From CAWKOH01 sp963851245 (lineage in GTDB: Bacteria > Actinomycetota > Acidimicrobiia > Acidimicrobiales > Palsa-688), in assembly GCA_963851245.1 (NCBI GenBank), contig CAWKOH010000002.1, positions 558,001 to 622,000 of the forward strand: a DNA stretch of 64,000 nt. Direction: 5' to 3'. A program made the position numbers and the translations under genes. The stretch's first letter is position 1; the number at the start of each line of letters is the position of its first letter. Below, one piece after another: positions 16,582 to 24,663 of the stretch. The notes beneath the pieces are model-generated. The model was given only the letters and a program-made list of their open reading frames with translations, was not told the DNA's origin and made no database searches.

Positions 16582-17082
16582 GTGACCATCTTCGACTTGG
16601 ACGAACTGTCTGCCGACGACCTCGAGCATCTTGCACAGGTCAAGCGGGATGAGGAACGGTGCTACGAGGACGCACGCATCGCCGGCTTGCTACGAGGGGA
16701 GAGCGCGTGGGCCGGCGAGGACCGGCGGCTGACAGAGCAATCCGATCCGCTGACGAACGTCGTCTTCAGTGCCCTCATCGGCAGCAAACCCGAGCCGTGC
16801 TCAACTAGTCGGGCTCGAACGATATCTAGTGAGCCAGCCGCCCTCGGCTTCTATCGGCAAACGCTGGCCCGTCGTCCGTATGGCGGCTGGCCGGCTATCC
16901 CTGTCTGCAAACCGGGTCGACGTTCGGATCCGACCGAATTGATAGTTACAGCCATCAATATGGCGGCCGACGGGGTCGCCTCGGATGCGGCTGAGGACGT
17001 CCTCGCCGACCTCGCCGCGGCGCACGGACTTTCCGGTAACGATTTGGCCGATGCCGTGTTGGCGTATCGAGGCGAAGCATGA
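16582..17082 (+). CDS. Hypothetical protein of the early operon
   Basis: A 166-residue protein starting at GTG 16582, eight bases after the previous stop. The N-terminal ~50 residues are acidic helix (LDELSADDLEHLAQVKRDEE). The middle is Arg/Ser/Pro-rich and low in order. The C-terminus (AINMAADGVASDAAEDVLAD) is a helical pair. It ends in an ATGA overlap with the replication ATPase, so it could be a loader or regulator of that protein; this is inference from position only. Confidence 0.55.
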   Translation: MTIFDLDELSADDLEHLAQVKRDEERCYEDARIAGLLRGESAWAGEDRRLTEQSDPLTNVVFSALIGSKPEPCSTSRARTISSEPAALGFYRQTLARRPYGGWPAIPVCKPGRRSDPTELIVTAINMAADGVASDAAEDVLADLAAAHGLSGNDLADAVLAYRGEA

Positions 17083-18650
17083 CGGACGATGGTCGGGATC
17101 CGGAGCTTCTCAAGCGGCAAGCGCTTGAACTGGTTGCGCAGAGGGAGTTTGTCAACGCCGCAGCGAAGGGTGAGCCGGCGATCATCGTCTTCTGCCCTGA
17201 GGATGTCGTAGAGGCACAGAAGATTGGGCTCGCGGCAGCTGAGTGGCCCGACCCTCAACCCGATGTCGAGACTTTGCGGGCGCTCGAGGGGAAGGGGATC
17301 ATGCTTTGGGCGGCGAAAAGCAAAGCCGGCGCCATACGGAACGTTGAAGCTGGGCGGGCGCTCCAATCCGTCGGGGCGCAGGTGAAGCTGCTTGACGGCC
17401 GGAGCAACGCCGAGACTTTCAGCGAAGCGCTGCAGCGCGGACACGAATTGAAGGATGCCGTGGAGCACCCCCTGGCCGTGGCGGAACTGCGTGCGGGTCT
17501 AGGTGGCGACCTGGAACAGCCATCCCGCGTCGTGACCAACGAGCGCGACCATCCGATAGACGACGACCCGGCCCGAGCGGGTTGGACCACAGAACGGCCG
17601 CACGTTGCCGGCGGGAATCGGACGCATGTCGGCGAACAACCGGAGACACCACTACCGGACCTGTTTACCGGCCGGATGAAACGCGGCGGTCGGTTCGTTC
17701 TCGACGACCCATCCGAACTTGACGCGGTATGGGGCCAAGGCGACCAAGTTCTCTGGTCGACAGGCGAACCGCTCCTAGTGGTCGGACCCACCGGGGTAGG
17801 CAAAACGACCGTCGCACTCCAACTCCTCGCCGGCCGCCTCGGGATTCTTGGCGAGTTCCTCGGTTACCCGATCGCCCGTTCCGAGCGGCCCACCCTCTAT
17901 CTGGCGATGGACCGGCCCCGCCAAATCAGGCGAGCCATGCTTCGCATCTTCGGCGAACAACACCGCCAAACCCTCGACGAGCTGCTTCTCGTCTGGGAAG
18001 GTCCTCTGCCGCTCGACCTCGGCAAAGCACCAACCGCGCTTCTCGAACTCGTCCGCGAAGTCGACGCCGGCACCGTCATCATCGACAGCCTGAAAGACGC
18101 CTGCGTCAAACTCACCGAGGACGAATCAGGCGGGAACTACAACCGGGCCATCCAACACGTCATAGCCGACGAACGCGAAGTCCTCGGGCTACACCATCAA
18201 CGCAAAGGACAGGGAGGCGCACGACCCAACACCCTCGAGGACGTGTACGGCTCGACGTGGATCACAGCCGGCGCCGGATCGGTTCTGCTCCTGTGGGGAG
18301 CAGCCGGCGACCCGATAGTCGGCGTCAAACACCTTAAACAGCCTGCCGCCGAAATCGGACCGCTCAAAATCGAGCACGACCACCTCACCGGCAGGTCCAG
18401 CATCTACCGCGGTGTCGCCGACCCACCCCTAGTACTCAAGAACAACCACGCCAACGGCATCGACGCCAGCGGATTGGCTCGAGTCATGTTCGAGGTCGAC
18501 AAGCCGAACGACCTTCAACGCAAGAAAGCCGAACGGTCACTCGACCGGCTCGTCAAAGACGGATTCGCTTACCGCTCAGACTGCTCTAGAGCAGCCGACG
18601 GGACCATGTCAGGACGCCGATACTACATAACCGACCAGGAGGCGAAATGA
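17079..18650 (+). CDS. Replication ATPase (RepA-like AAA/RecA-fold, with N-terminal toprim-like region)
   Basis: 523 residues. Residues ~25-130 (EPAIIVFCPEDVVEA, then GKGIMLWAAKSKAGAIRNVE, AQVKLLDGRS) look like a degenerate toprim domain. The ATPase domain follows: Walker A VVGPTGVGKTT at ~residues 236-246, Walker B GTVIIDSLKDA at ~331, and LHHQRKGQGG with a GSVLLLWG strand, as in RepA-like hexameric helicases (AAA_25). The C-terminus (GLARVMFEVDKPND... KAERSLDRLVKDGF) is a winged helix. It very likely opens or drives replication of the excised element. Iterons begin 11 bases after its stop. Confidence 0.8.
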   Translation: MTDDGRDPELLKRQALELVAQREFVNAAAKGEPAIIVFCPEDVVEAQKIGLAAAEWPDPQPDVETLRALEGKGIMLWAAKSKAGAIRNVEAGRALQSVGAQVKLLDGRSNAETFSEALQRGHELKDAVEHPLAVAELRAGLGGDLEQPSRVVTNERDHPIDDDPARAGWTTERPHVAGGNRTHVGEQPETPLPDLFTGRMKRGGRFVLDDPSELDAVWGQGDQVLWSTGEPLLVVGPTGVGKTTVALQLLAGRLGILGEFLGYPIARSERPTLYLAMDRPRQIRRAMLRIFGEQHRQTLDELLLVWEGPLPLDLGKAPTALLELVREVDAGTVIIDSLKDACVKLTEDESGGNYNRAIQHVIADEREVLGLHHQRKGQGGARPNTLEDVYGSTWITAGAGSVLLLWGAAGDPIVGVKHLKQPAAEIGPLKIEHDHLTGRSSIYRGVADPPLVLKNNHANGIDASGLARVMFEVDKPNDLQRKKAERSLDRLVKDGFAYRSDCSRAADGTMSGRRYYITDQEAK

Positions 18651-18841
18651 CCGATTTAGTCCACGGACACTATCCACGGACACACCATTTCGGCCAAATC
18701 CGTCCGTCAACCACGGACACCACGGACAAACCGCAGGTCACAGCCACGGACACCACCACGGACACCACGGACACGCCAACCACGGACACGACTGGGGGGG
18801 TTATATACCCCCCGTCGTCCGGAAGGCCACCTAACCCATGA
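18647..18841 (+). CDS. Possible short Thr/Asp-repeat protein over the iterons (doubtful)
   Basis: A 64-codon frame overlaps the ATPase stop by ATGA and encodes TTDTTDK/TATDTTTDTTDT-type sequence. The low complexity comes from nine-base DNA repeats, and the first two repeat copies fall in other frames, so DNA-level selection is the better explanation. It is kept because the overlap matches the other operon genes. Confidence 0.3.
   Translation: MTDLVHGHYPRTHHFGQIRPSTTDTTDKPQVTATDTTTDTTDTPTTDTTGGVIYPPSSGRPPNP
18661..18818. repeat. Eight CCACGGACA iterons and a GC hairpin: candidate replication origin
   Basis: Exact CCACGGACA copies start at 18661, 18674, 18711, 18720, 18744, 18756, 18765 and 18780, all in the same orientation. 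They are followed by a hairpin with arms ACGAC(T)GGGGGGG (18788-18800) and CCCCCCGTCGT (18808-18818) around the AT-rich loop TTATATA. Iterons next to a replication-initiation ATPase are typical of plasmid and element origins. Confidence 0.65.
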
Positions 18842-18919
18842 CCAAAGACCGCCCCAATCGACGGTCGGACTATCTGTGTTCACACATCCACGAGTCGTGT
18901 GAGAACTAGGGCGCGCGCG

Positions 18920-19426
18920 ATGGAATATGCCCCAAAGGGTGTAGAAAAGCCGGTTGTTGGGCGGTTGCGGGATTGGGATCGGTGTAGCCGGCCGATCAGC
19001 GACGCCGAGAGCGCCTATCTGCTGCGCCTGGGTGGAGAACTCCGGTCGCTCCGTGTCCAAGCGGGTGTCGACCGCCACGAGCTGGCTTACGGGGCGCTCC
19101 TGTCTGTGGGTCATGTCGTCAAGCTGGAGTTGGGCTACCGGCGCACGCGGCGCTCGACTTTGGCCAGGATCGTCGGGGTGCTCGTCGAAGCCGCCCCGGA
19201 TCTCGGGCCAACGGACGATCTGGTGGACCGGTTGTGCGCGCTGGCGGGCCCAGCTTTGGCCTCTGAGACGGACTTCCCGCGTCAGGTGGCGCGCACGCTG
19301 AGACGCAAACGGCGACGCCAGGAGAAGGAAGAGCGTGCTATCGAGAGGGCGTACGCCCGCTGGTATCGGGAGGGGTACGGTCGGGACTGGCCCGGGCAGG
19401 CGGATAACCCTAGCCCTGAGCGTTAG
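18920..19426 (+). CDS. XRE-like helix-turn-helix protein with basic tail
   Basis: A 168-residue protein. An HTH-like core lies at ELRSLRVQAGVDRHELAYGA, LLSVGHVVKLELGYRRTRRS, TLARIVGVLVEAAP. The C-terminal ~50 residues are strongly basic (RRKRRRQEKEERAIERAYAR), a likely nucleic-acid binding or unstructured tail. The ATG at 18920 is chosen; GTG at 18899 would add seven residues. Its 3' end overlaps the convergent serine recombinase by 4 bases. Confidence 0.65.
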   Translation: MEYAPKGVEKPVVGRLRDWDRCSRPISDAESAYLLRLGGELRSLRVQAGVDRHELAYGALLSVGHVVKLELGYRRTRRSTLARIVGVLVEAAPDLGPTDDLVDRLCALAGPALASETDFPRQVARTLRRKRRRQEKEERAIERAYARWYREGYGRDWPGQADNPSPER

Positions 19427-20115
19427 AGGCGGTTCACGATCAACCTGAGCGACCCCGGATGCCACGTGTCCGACCGCTTCGGTTTGAATCCCTCTGCGGT
19501 GAGCGCGGCGGCGATCTCCCGTAGCGAGCGAGCCTGCGCCCGTAGTTCGCCGATGCGGGCCAGGATCTCCTGTTCTGTCGGATCTGCGACAAGCTGCTTG
19601 CCTTCGGCTCGGTATCCGAACGGTGGCGGACCGTCACCCGCGTACCCATTCTCCCGTTTACGGGCCCGGCCGGACCTCAACCGCAGCTAGATCATGCTGC
19701 GCTCATACTCGTTGACGGCACCCAAGATCTGCCTTATCAGCCGGCGGGACGGGTCGGAGGGGTCATCCTCGAGGTAATCGGCTTCGGCGGCTGATGTCGT
19801 GAACAGTTGCCCGCCCATCCGCTTGATCTCCGCCAGGAGCTGCTCCTGTAGCACGAGATCCCTGGCGAGCCTGTCGAGCCGGTAAACGGCGATCCCGGCC
19901 GCTGTGCGGCCCTGCACGGCTCCTAGCGCTTCCGGTAGGGCTTCCCTGGTCTCTAAACCGTTGGAGCCGCTGACGCCCTCGTCACGGGTCCACAGAACGA
20001 TCCTGTGACCGTTCTGCTTCGCCCAGGCTTTGATAGCTGCCTCTTGGACGTCTAGGCCGAGCCCGTGCTCGGCCTGACGGTCCGTCGATACTCGAAGGTA
20101 GGCCACCAGTTTCAC
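19423..20115 (-). pseudogene. Serine recombinase (resolvase type) interrupted by an in-frame TAG
   Basis: The first part (142 residues) has the resolvase catalytic domain: YLRVSTDRQAEHGLGLDVQE with the nucleophile Ser, then IAVYRLDRLARDLVLQEQLL and YERSMI. A TAG at 19689-19687 stops it, but the same frame continues LRLRSGRARKRENGYAGDGP, PFGYRAEGKQ and a helical end to 19423, which is the normal E-helix/recombinase-domain continuation. So a single base makes a full ~230-residue recombinase into two pieces. The GTG start overlaps the ArdC-like gene stop (GTGA). It could be a real nonsense mutation or a sequence error. Confidence 0.8.
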
Positions 20116-21113
20116 GCTGCCACCGCCTCGACATCGGCCAGCGCCTCGAGGATGGCCCCGGCGACCTTGACGACCTTCTCAGCGGTCTGGCGGACCACGG
20201 CAGGATCACCATTCGACCAGTGCGCCACATACGGCAACGAGTACCCATCGGAGACCATCCCGCACGCATGGCTGACGATGTAGGCGACGCTCTCGGCCTC
20301 GACCTCGAGCCGGCCACGGCAACCAAGCACCCGGATGTCGTGCTCATGGTTGCAGAGGATGTGGGCCAGCTCGTGAGCGAGCGTCTTGAACGCTTGGGCG
20401 TTATCGACGTCAGCCCGCACAGTCACGGTGCGAGAGTCGTACCGGGTGACACCATTAGCGGCGCCGCAGTCACCACGGGCGAGCATGAAACCGGCCTCAG
20501 CGACCTGCTTAGCCAAACCAGCCCACAGACCAGCCGGCGCCTCACCTTCGAGCAAGGATGGCCGGACATCGGCGATCTCCGCTCCGTCAGTCTGTGAGAT
20601 GTCGAAGACGGTAGCGGTCGTGAACCCACGTACCGCCATGTGCTCGTTCCCGTCCTCGTCCTCAAACCTGTACTTGCAAGGCGCCAGAATCGTGATCCCA
20701 TGCTCACCCTTGCGGACTTGGCGACCGAGTGAGCGCCACGTCTGATAACCGGCCACACGGCTGGCGTCGGGACGCTGGCACATGATCAGCATCACGTTGT
20801 TGGCTGAATAGCGGTGGAAGCGTGCGGCGGTTTCGAGCATGCGAGCCCAATCGTTTCCGCTGATTAGTTCGGCGACCTGGCGCTCGAGAGGGGCGGTATT
20901 CGGCGCGACGGTCCTTATGGTTGCCGGGACCGTCGTGGGCGCAAGCAGTGTGGTTGAGGTTGTCGTGGTGACGGCCGGAACTTGGGTGGTCGGACTGGCT
21001 GCGCTCGTCCGAGAGGCGTGGCCTCCGGCTCGGTGTGTGTGGAGCCGGAGCCCGACGACGGCTCCGGCGACGATGATTGCGATCACCCAGAGCGTTATGC
21101 CCGCCCTTCGCAT
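20112..21113 (-). CDS. Membrane-anchored ArdC-like ssDNA-binding / zinc metallopeptidase protein
   Basis: 333 residues. Residues 5-23 (GITLWVIAIIVAGAVVGLRL) form one membrane segment after MRR, predicting an N-in anchor. Residues ~35-75 are a Thr/Pro/Ala linker (TTTTSTTLLAPTTVPAT). Residues ~78-190 match the ArdC N-terminal domain (LISGNDWARMLETAARFHRY, SANNVMLIMCQRPDA, SLGRQVRKGEHGITILAPC). A metallopeptidase follows, with HELAHIL (HExxH) and downstream acidic residues (EVEAESVAYIVSHACG). ArdC proteins bind ssDNA and protect incoming DNA from restriction in the cytosol; a membrane anchor and surface-type linker are unusual. It leads a two-gene operon with the serine recombinase. Confidence 0.8.
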   Translation of the reverse strand: MRRAGITLWVIAIIVAGAVVGLRLHTHRAGGHASRTSAASPTTQVPAVTTTTSTTLLAPTTVPATIRTVAPNTAPLERQVAELISGNDWARMLETAARFHRYSANNVMLIMCQRPDASRVAGYQTWRSLGRQVRKGEHGITILAPCKYRFEDEDGNEHMAVRGFTTATVFDISQTDGAEIADVRPSLLEGEAPAGLWAGLAKQVAEAGFMLARGDCGAANGVTRYDSRTVTVRADVDNAQAFKTLAHELAHILCNHEHDIRVLGCRGRLEVEAESVAYIVSHACGMVSDGYSLPYVAHWSNGDPAVVRQTAEKVVKVAGAILEALADVEAVAA

Positions 21114-21356
21114 GGTTCGATTCCCTCGGTCGCCAGTGCTACAGCACCCGGTCGGATGGCTTCAGTTGTGGCTGACCGGTTCCAGTCGCTCTGCTGGTCA
21201 GGGCGGCGCGTGCGCGCTTGTGCCGGCTTTCGGGAGCCGCCTCCGATTTCCGGTACCTCGATCGGCCCTCCGTCACCGTCGCCCTCCGATCACAGGCCGC
21301 CCATACGACTCATAGTCTCTGGTCTCATAGTATGCCCCTGATCTGGACTCATCTCG

Positions 21357-21590
21357 ATGGGTGCCAGGCAGCGGACCGCCGTAACCGAAGAGTTCGGCCG
21401 CCGAGTCCGGGCACGGCGACTCGAAATAGGCTTGTCACAGGAGGCCCTGGCCGAGCGGGCGGGTCTGCACTGGACGTATGTGGGATCGGTCGAGCGAGGC
21501 GAGCGGAACATCGCCCTGAGGAACATCGTCCTCTTGGCAGACGCTCTAGGCGTCGACTGCGCAGACCTGGTCGGTGGCCTCAAGCCGTGA
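21357..21590 (+). CDS. XRE-family helix-turn-helix regulator
   Basis: A 77-residue classic XRE domain: RVRARRLEIGLSQEALAERA, GLHWTYVGSVERGERNIAL, RNIVLLADALGV. It is a cytoplasmic DNA-binding repressor type. It is divergent from the ArdC-like gene, whose promoter it may control. No strong Shine-Dalgarno before ATG 21357. Confidence 0.85.
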   Translation: MGARQRTAVTEEFGRRVRARRLEIGLSQEALAERAGLHWTYVGSVERGERNIALRNIVLLADALGVDCADLVGGLKP

Positions 21591-22185
21591 CTTCCAGGGA
21601 TGCCCCATCCGGCTTCGCCTCCGTTGGATGGGGCGGGAGAACTGACCGGGTACTTTGTCGAGGCCACGCTTAACGCCGAGTATGCGTCTGTGACCGGCGT
21701 GTTGGATGGTCTGACGATCTGCCTGGCGTCGGTGGTTATGGGCTCTGTTAGAGACGTCTACCTGAGCAGGCGTGAAGGATCTCTCGCATCAGCCAGACCG
21801 ACGGGTCCCGGAACGTTGAGGTGATCAGATCGTGCTCGACTTGCTGAGCGTCGCTGGTTGCCCCTCCGCCTAGCCGGTGCATGACGTCGAGAGTCGCCCG
21901 AGGGAGCGCCGATCGACATCAGATCGGGCGCAGGCGTTCGTTCGCGAGGCGGTGGACGCTTCGGCCGAGCGGGCCGATTTAGCACGCCGCCACTACATGG
22001 CCAAGGTTGTCCTTCTGTCCACCCGCGAACCGGTACTTCAGAGTGATGTGCGGACCGGTGCTTCGGGGATCTTCGAATCCGTTGGGGGGTAGGAGCGCAC
22101 CCGAGCACGTCCAAACGACAGCCCGTAATACAGGATGTGAGATAGAACGGACCGCCGGCCCCGTCAAGTGAGGCCTAGCTGCTAT
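21591..22185. other. Stretch without confident gene
   Basis: Two rightward frames (21600-21824 and 21877-22092) have ATG starts but no ribosome site, no motif and mixed composition. Nothing on the minus strand is convincing. Composition and position suggest degraded element DNA. Confidence 0.4.
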
Positions 22186-22812
22186 CTAGGTCATCTCGTC
22201 GTAGTTGTCCTGGGAGATCACGGCGATGGGCGAGCCAGCTCCATAGAGATCGGTCAAGAGAGCAAGGCCCGCGGGATCACTCATCAGGGCGTCGCCCGAC
22301 TTGCCCATTGCACTGGTGCTGGCGTACTCGGCGACGAAGACAAATAGGCCCGACTGGGTCCCTCCGGAGGTGATCCAGAGGAGTCGGCAGCCCCGGGCGC
22401 CATGGCGCCCGAGCGCTTGCGCGGCGCGCGAGGCGAGGTTGATGGCCTCCTGGCCCCGGCCCGGCAGTGCCCTGGAGATTGATACCTGGGCGACCCGTCC
22501 GTGCTCGCTGGGACCCTCGATGGGTATCTCCTGGCTGATCGAGGTCATCTGGCTGAGGTACGGCGAGTCGGCGCTGTCGGCCCGCGCCATCAGGCCGACG
22601 ATTTCGTCGTCGGCCATGATTTTGTCGTACCAGGTCCCGTAGGCCTCGTTGTTCTCGAACTCCATCGACATCACCAAGCCGCCGTAGGTCTCGCCGCTGG
22701 CGCCTCGCAGTAGGCGGACATTGCGGGCGCCGCGGGCCTCCAGTGGCTTTGCGGCCAGCCTGAGCAGTTCCAAGGCGTCCTGGAACCGGCCAGGCTTGAC
22801 CTGCCGCGACAT
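22186..22812 (-). CDS. Two-repeat alpha/beta-barrel protein, function unknown
   Basis: 208 residues made of two similar halves, each with helix (ALELLRLAAKPLEARGARNV / AINLASRAAQALGRHGARGC), a strand (RLLRGASGETYGGLVMSMEF / RLLWITSGGTQSGLFVFVAE) and a helix. The duplicated pattern indicates an internal dimer of the ferredoxin-like barrel fold (ABM/NIPSNAP-like). No catalytic residues are visible. It is probable cargo or a leftover gene; no partner is adjacent. Confidence 0.65.
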   Translation of the reverse strand: MSRQVKPGRFQDALELLRLAAKPLEARGARNVRLLRGASGETYGGLVMSMEFENNEAYGTWYDKIMADDEIVGLMARADSADSPYLSQMTSISQEIPIEGPSEHGRVAQVSISRALPGRGQEAINLASRAAQALGRHGARGCRLLWITSGGTQSGLFVFVAEYASTSAMGKSGDALMSDPAGLALLTDLYGAGSPIAVISQDNYDEMT

Positions 22813-23117
22813 ATGAACTGACTACCGTCATGCCTTACCCCCTGTTCTGAGCGTTGCTACCCGAAGTATGAGCCGGCGCGGACCAGGGCACAAGGGTTTG
22901 TTGTGCAAGTCGTGTAGAAACGTCCAACCGGTGGAGACCCGAGCGTGTCAGCCACCTAACAGTGACCTGACGACCACACTCAGTGAGCCACGCTCGGCAA
23001 TTTGGAGTCCGTCAAGAGCCGCTGAACGCCGATTCGCGAGCGTGTCCGGATTTCGGTGAATGGCTACGGGCGGGCGCGTGATGGACGATATGCGTTCGCC
23101 CAGCTCATCAGGACCCC
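22813..23117. other. Stretch without confident gene
   Basis: One rightward frame (22868-23059) has a CKSC pair but no ribosome site or family likeness. No repeats or RNA genes were recognised. Confidence 0.4.
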
Positions 23118-23383
23118 CTACACAGGTCGGAGCAATGACCGATTACCTGAGACATCTCCAACGACAGTGCCGCTGGCGGTGAAGAACGGCACGAAGGTCC
23201 GGCACGTGAACCTCCACTCGCGACCGAACTTGGCGAGTTCGTCGTAGTAGATGCCATACCGGTCGATATTGATCTCACTGCCAATCGGGCCGACCCCGCT
23301 GTCAGCGGTTGCCACTCCTCGCACAATCTCGTGAATCGTCGTCGTCGCCCTCGCCCGCCCCTCTCCCAATAGTTCAACGACTG
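23118..23383 (-). pseudogene. C-terminal fragment of a SnoaL-like (NTF2-fold) protein, cut by IS3
   Basis: The frame reads GRARATTTIHEIVRGVATAD and YGIYYDELAKFGREWRFTCR, typical of the last two strands of SnoaL-like NTF2-fold proteins. The N-terminal ~70 residues are missing, and the frame runs straight into the left inverted repeat of the IS at 23387. The gene was evidently interrupted, and the other half is not on the far side of the IS, so a deletion or rearrangement followed. Confidence 0.6.
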
Positions 23384-23431
23384 GACTGAGCATCCCCCCG
23401 TTGGACGGACATCTCATATAGGAGGTAGTTC

Positions 23432-23749
23432 ATGTCCAACAGGAAGAAGACCACGAGCAGGGGTCGGCCTTCGAAGTTCCCGCCGGAGTTCCGGCGCGAC
23501 GCGGTCGGGATGGTGCTCGACGAGGGCCGTCCGATCGCGGAGGTGGGCCGAGCGATCGGTGTGAACGCGGGGACGCTGGGTAACTGGGTCGGCTTGGAGC
23601 GGATCGAGCGGGGCGACCGTCAGGGGCTCACGGCCGATGACCGGGCCGATCTGGTGGAGCTGCGGGCGGAGAACGCTCAGCTGCGCATGGAACGAGATCT
23701 GCTCAAACGATCTCTGGCCTTCTGGATCAAAGAGACGTCGACACCGTGA
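23432..23749 (+). CDS. IS3 transposase OrfA
   Basis: A 105-residue HTH_Tnp_1-type protein: RGRPSKFPPEFRRDAVGMVL, PIAEVGRAIGVNAGTLGNWV, then a leucine-zipper-like helix (LVELRAENAQLRMERDLLKR). A TAGGAGGTAG ribosome site precedes ATG. It overlaps OrfB by GTGA; a fused OrfAB could be made by frameshifting as in other IS3 members. Confidence 0.9.
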   Translation: MSNRKKTTSRGRPSKFPPEFRRDAVGMVLDEGRPIAEVGRAIGVNAGTLGNWVGLERIERGDRQGLTADDRADLVELRAENAQLRMERDLLKRSLAFWIKETSTP

Positions 23750-24633
23750 GCCGCTACGTGGGTGTCGATGACCAGAAGGCGGCCGGGTTCCCGGTGAGCA
23801 TGGCGTGCGAGGCCGCCGGGGTGTCCACCTCGGGCTACTACGACTGGCGTGCCCGCCAGGCGGCCGGCCCGACCGAGCGCCAGCTGGCCGAGGCCGAACT
23901 GGTCGCCTTGATGCGCCAGCTTTTCGACGCCGCCGATGGCAACTACGGGGTGCCGCGCATGTTCAAGGCGTTACGCCACGCCGGGCTGGTCGTCAACATC
24001 AAGCGGGTGGCCCGCCTGATGCGCCTGCACGGCATGGCCGGCCGGTTCCGCCGTCGCAGCATCCGCACCACCTTCCCCGGCCCTGACGGCTATCAGATCC
24101 CCGATCTGGTCGGCCGGCGCTTCGCCCCCGGCGCCCCCGATGTGGCCTGGTGTCAGGACATTACCTACATCCCGACCCGGGAAGGGTGGCTGTATCTGGC
24201 CTCGGTACTCGACCTGGGCAGCCGCCGGCTTTTGGGCTACTCGATGGCCGACCACATGCGCACCGAGCTGGTCCTCGACGCCTTGACTATGGCCGTCGCG
24301 GCCCGCGGCGGTGACCACGCGGTGGCCGGGGTCATCACCCACGCCGATCGGGGCAGCCAGTACACGGCCAACGACTACCTGGACTTCTGCCAGGCCCGCC
24401 AACTGCGCCCCTCGGTCGGAAAGACCGGGATCTGCTGGGACAACGCCGTGGCCGAATCGTTTTGGGAATCCGTGAAGCGAGAATGCCTCCAAGGACGGAT
24501 CTTCGCCACCCGAGCCGAGGCCCGCCGGGCCATCTTCCGCTGGATCAACTGGTACAACACGTCCAGGCTTCACACCACCCTCAACGGCATCCCACCAATC
24601 GAGTGGGAGCAGCAGTACCGTCAAGCTTCATAA
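23746..24633 (+). CDS. IS3 transposase OrfB (DDE integrase), intact
   Basis: 295 residues with an HTH_21 segment (LFDAADGNYGVPRMFKALRH) and an rve integrase core. The DDE triad is visible: WCQDITYIPT (first Asp), THADRGSQYTAND (second Asp), CWDNAVAESFWESVKRE (Glu). The C-terminal YNTSRLHTTLNGIPPIEWE is the family end. It should be active if expressed. Confidence 0.93.
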   Translation: MSRYVGVDDQKAAGFPVSMACEAAGVSTSGYYDWRARQAAGPTERQLAEAELVALMRQLFDAADGNYGVPRMFKALRHAGLVVNIKRVARLMRLHGMAGRFRRRSIRTTFPGPDGYQIPDLVGRRFAPGAPDVAWCQDITYIPTREGWLYLASVLDLGSRRLLGYSMADHMRTELVLDALTMAVAARGGDHAVAGVITHADRGSQYTANDYLDFCQARQLRPSVGKTGICWDNAVAESFWESVKRECLQGRIFATRAEARRAIFRWINWYNTSRLHTTLNGIPPIEWEQQYRQAS

Positions 24634-24663
24634 TCACCCGTCCGGGCAACGGGGAGATGCCCA

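Larger units (their letters stand above)
23387..24663 (+). mobile_element. IS3-family insertion sequence (complete)
   Basis: Terminal inverted repeats begin TGAGCATCCCCCCGTTG at 23387 and, read from the right end inward, TGGGCATCTCCCCGTTG at 24663, matching at 20 of the first 24 bases. Two transposase genes fill the 1277 bp. The flanks (GAC left, GTC right) are not a direct repeat, and both flanking genes are truncated and unrelated, so the target site has been rearranged. Confidence 0.85.

Noticed and set aside
18707..19465. 252-codon leftward frame across the iterons and the XRE-like gene
   Set aside because: It reads the iteron complement as repeated RGVRGV and lacks motifs; the rightward HTH gene explains the region.
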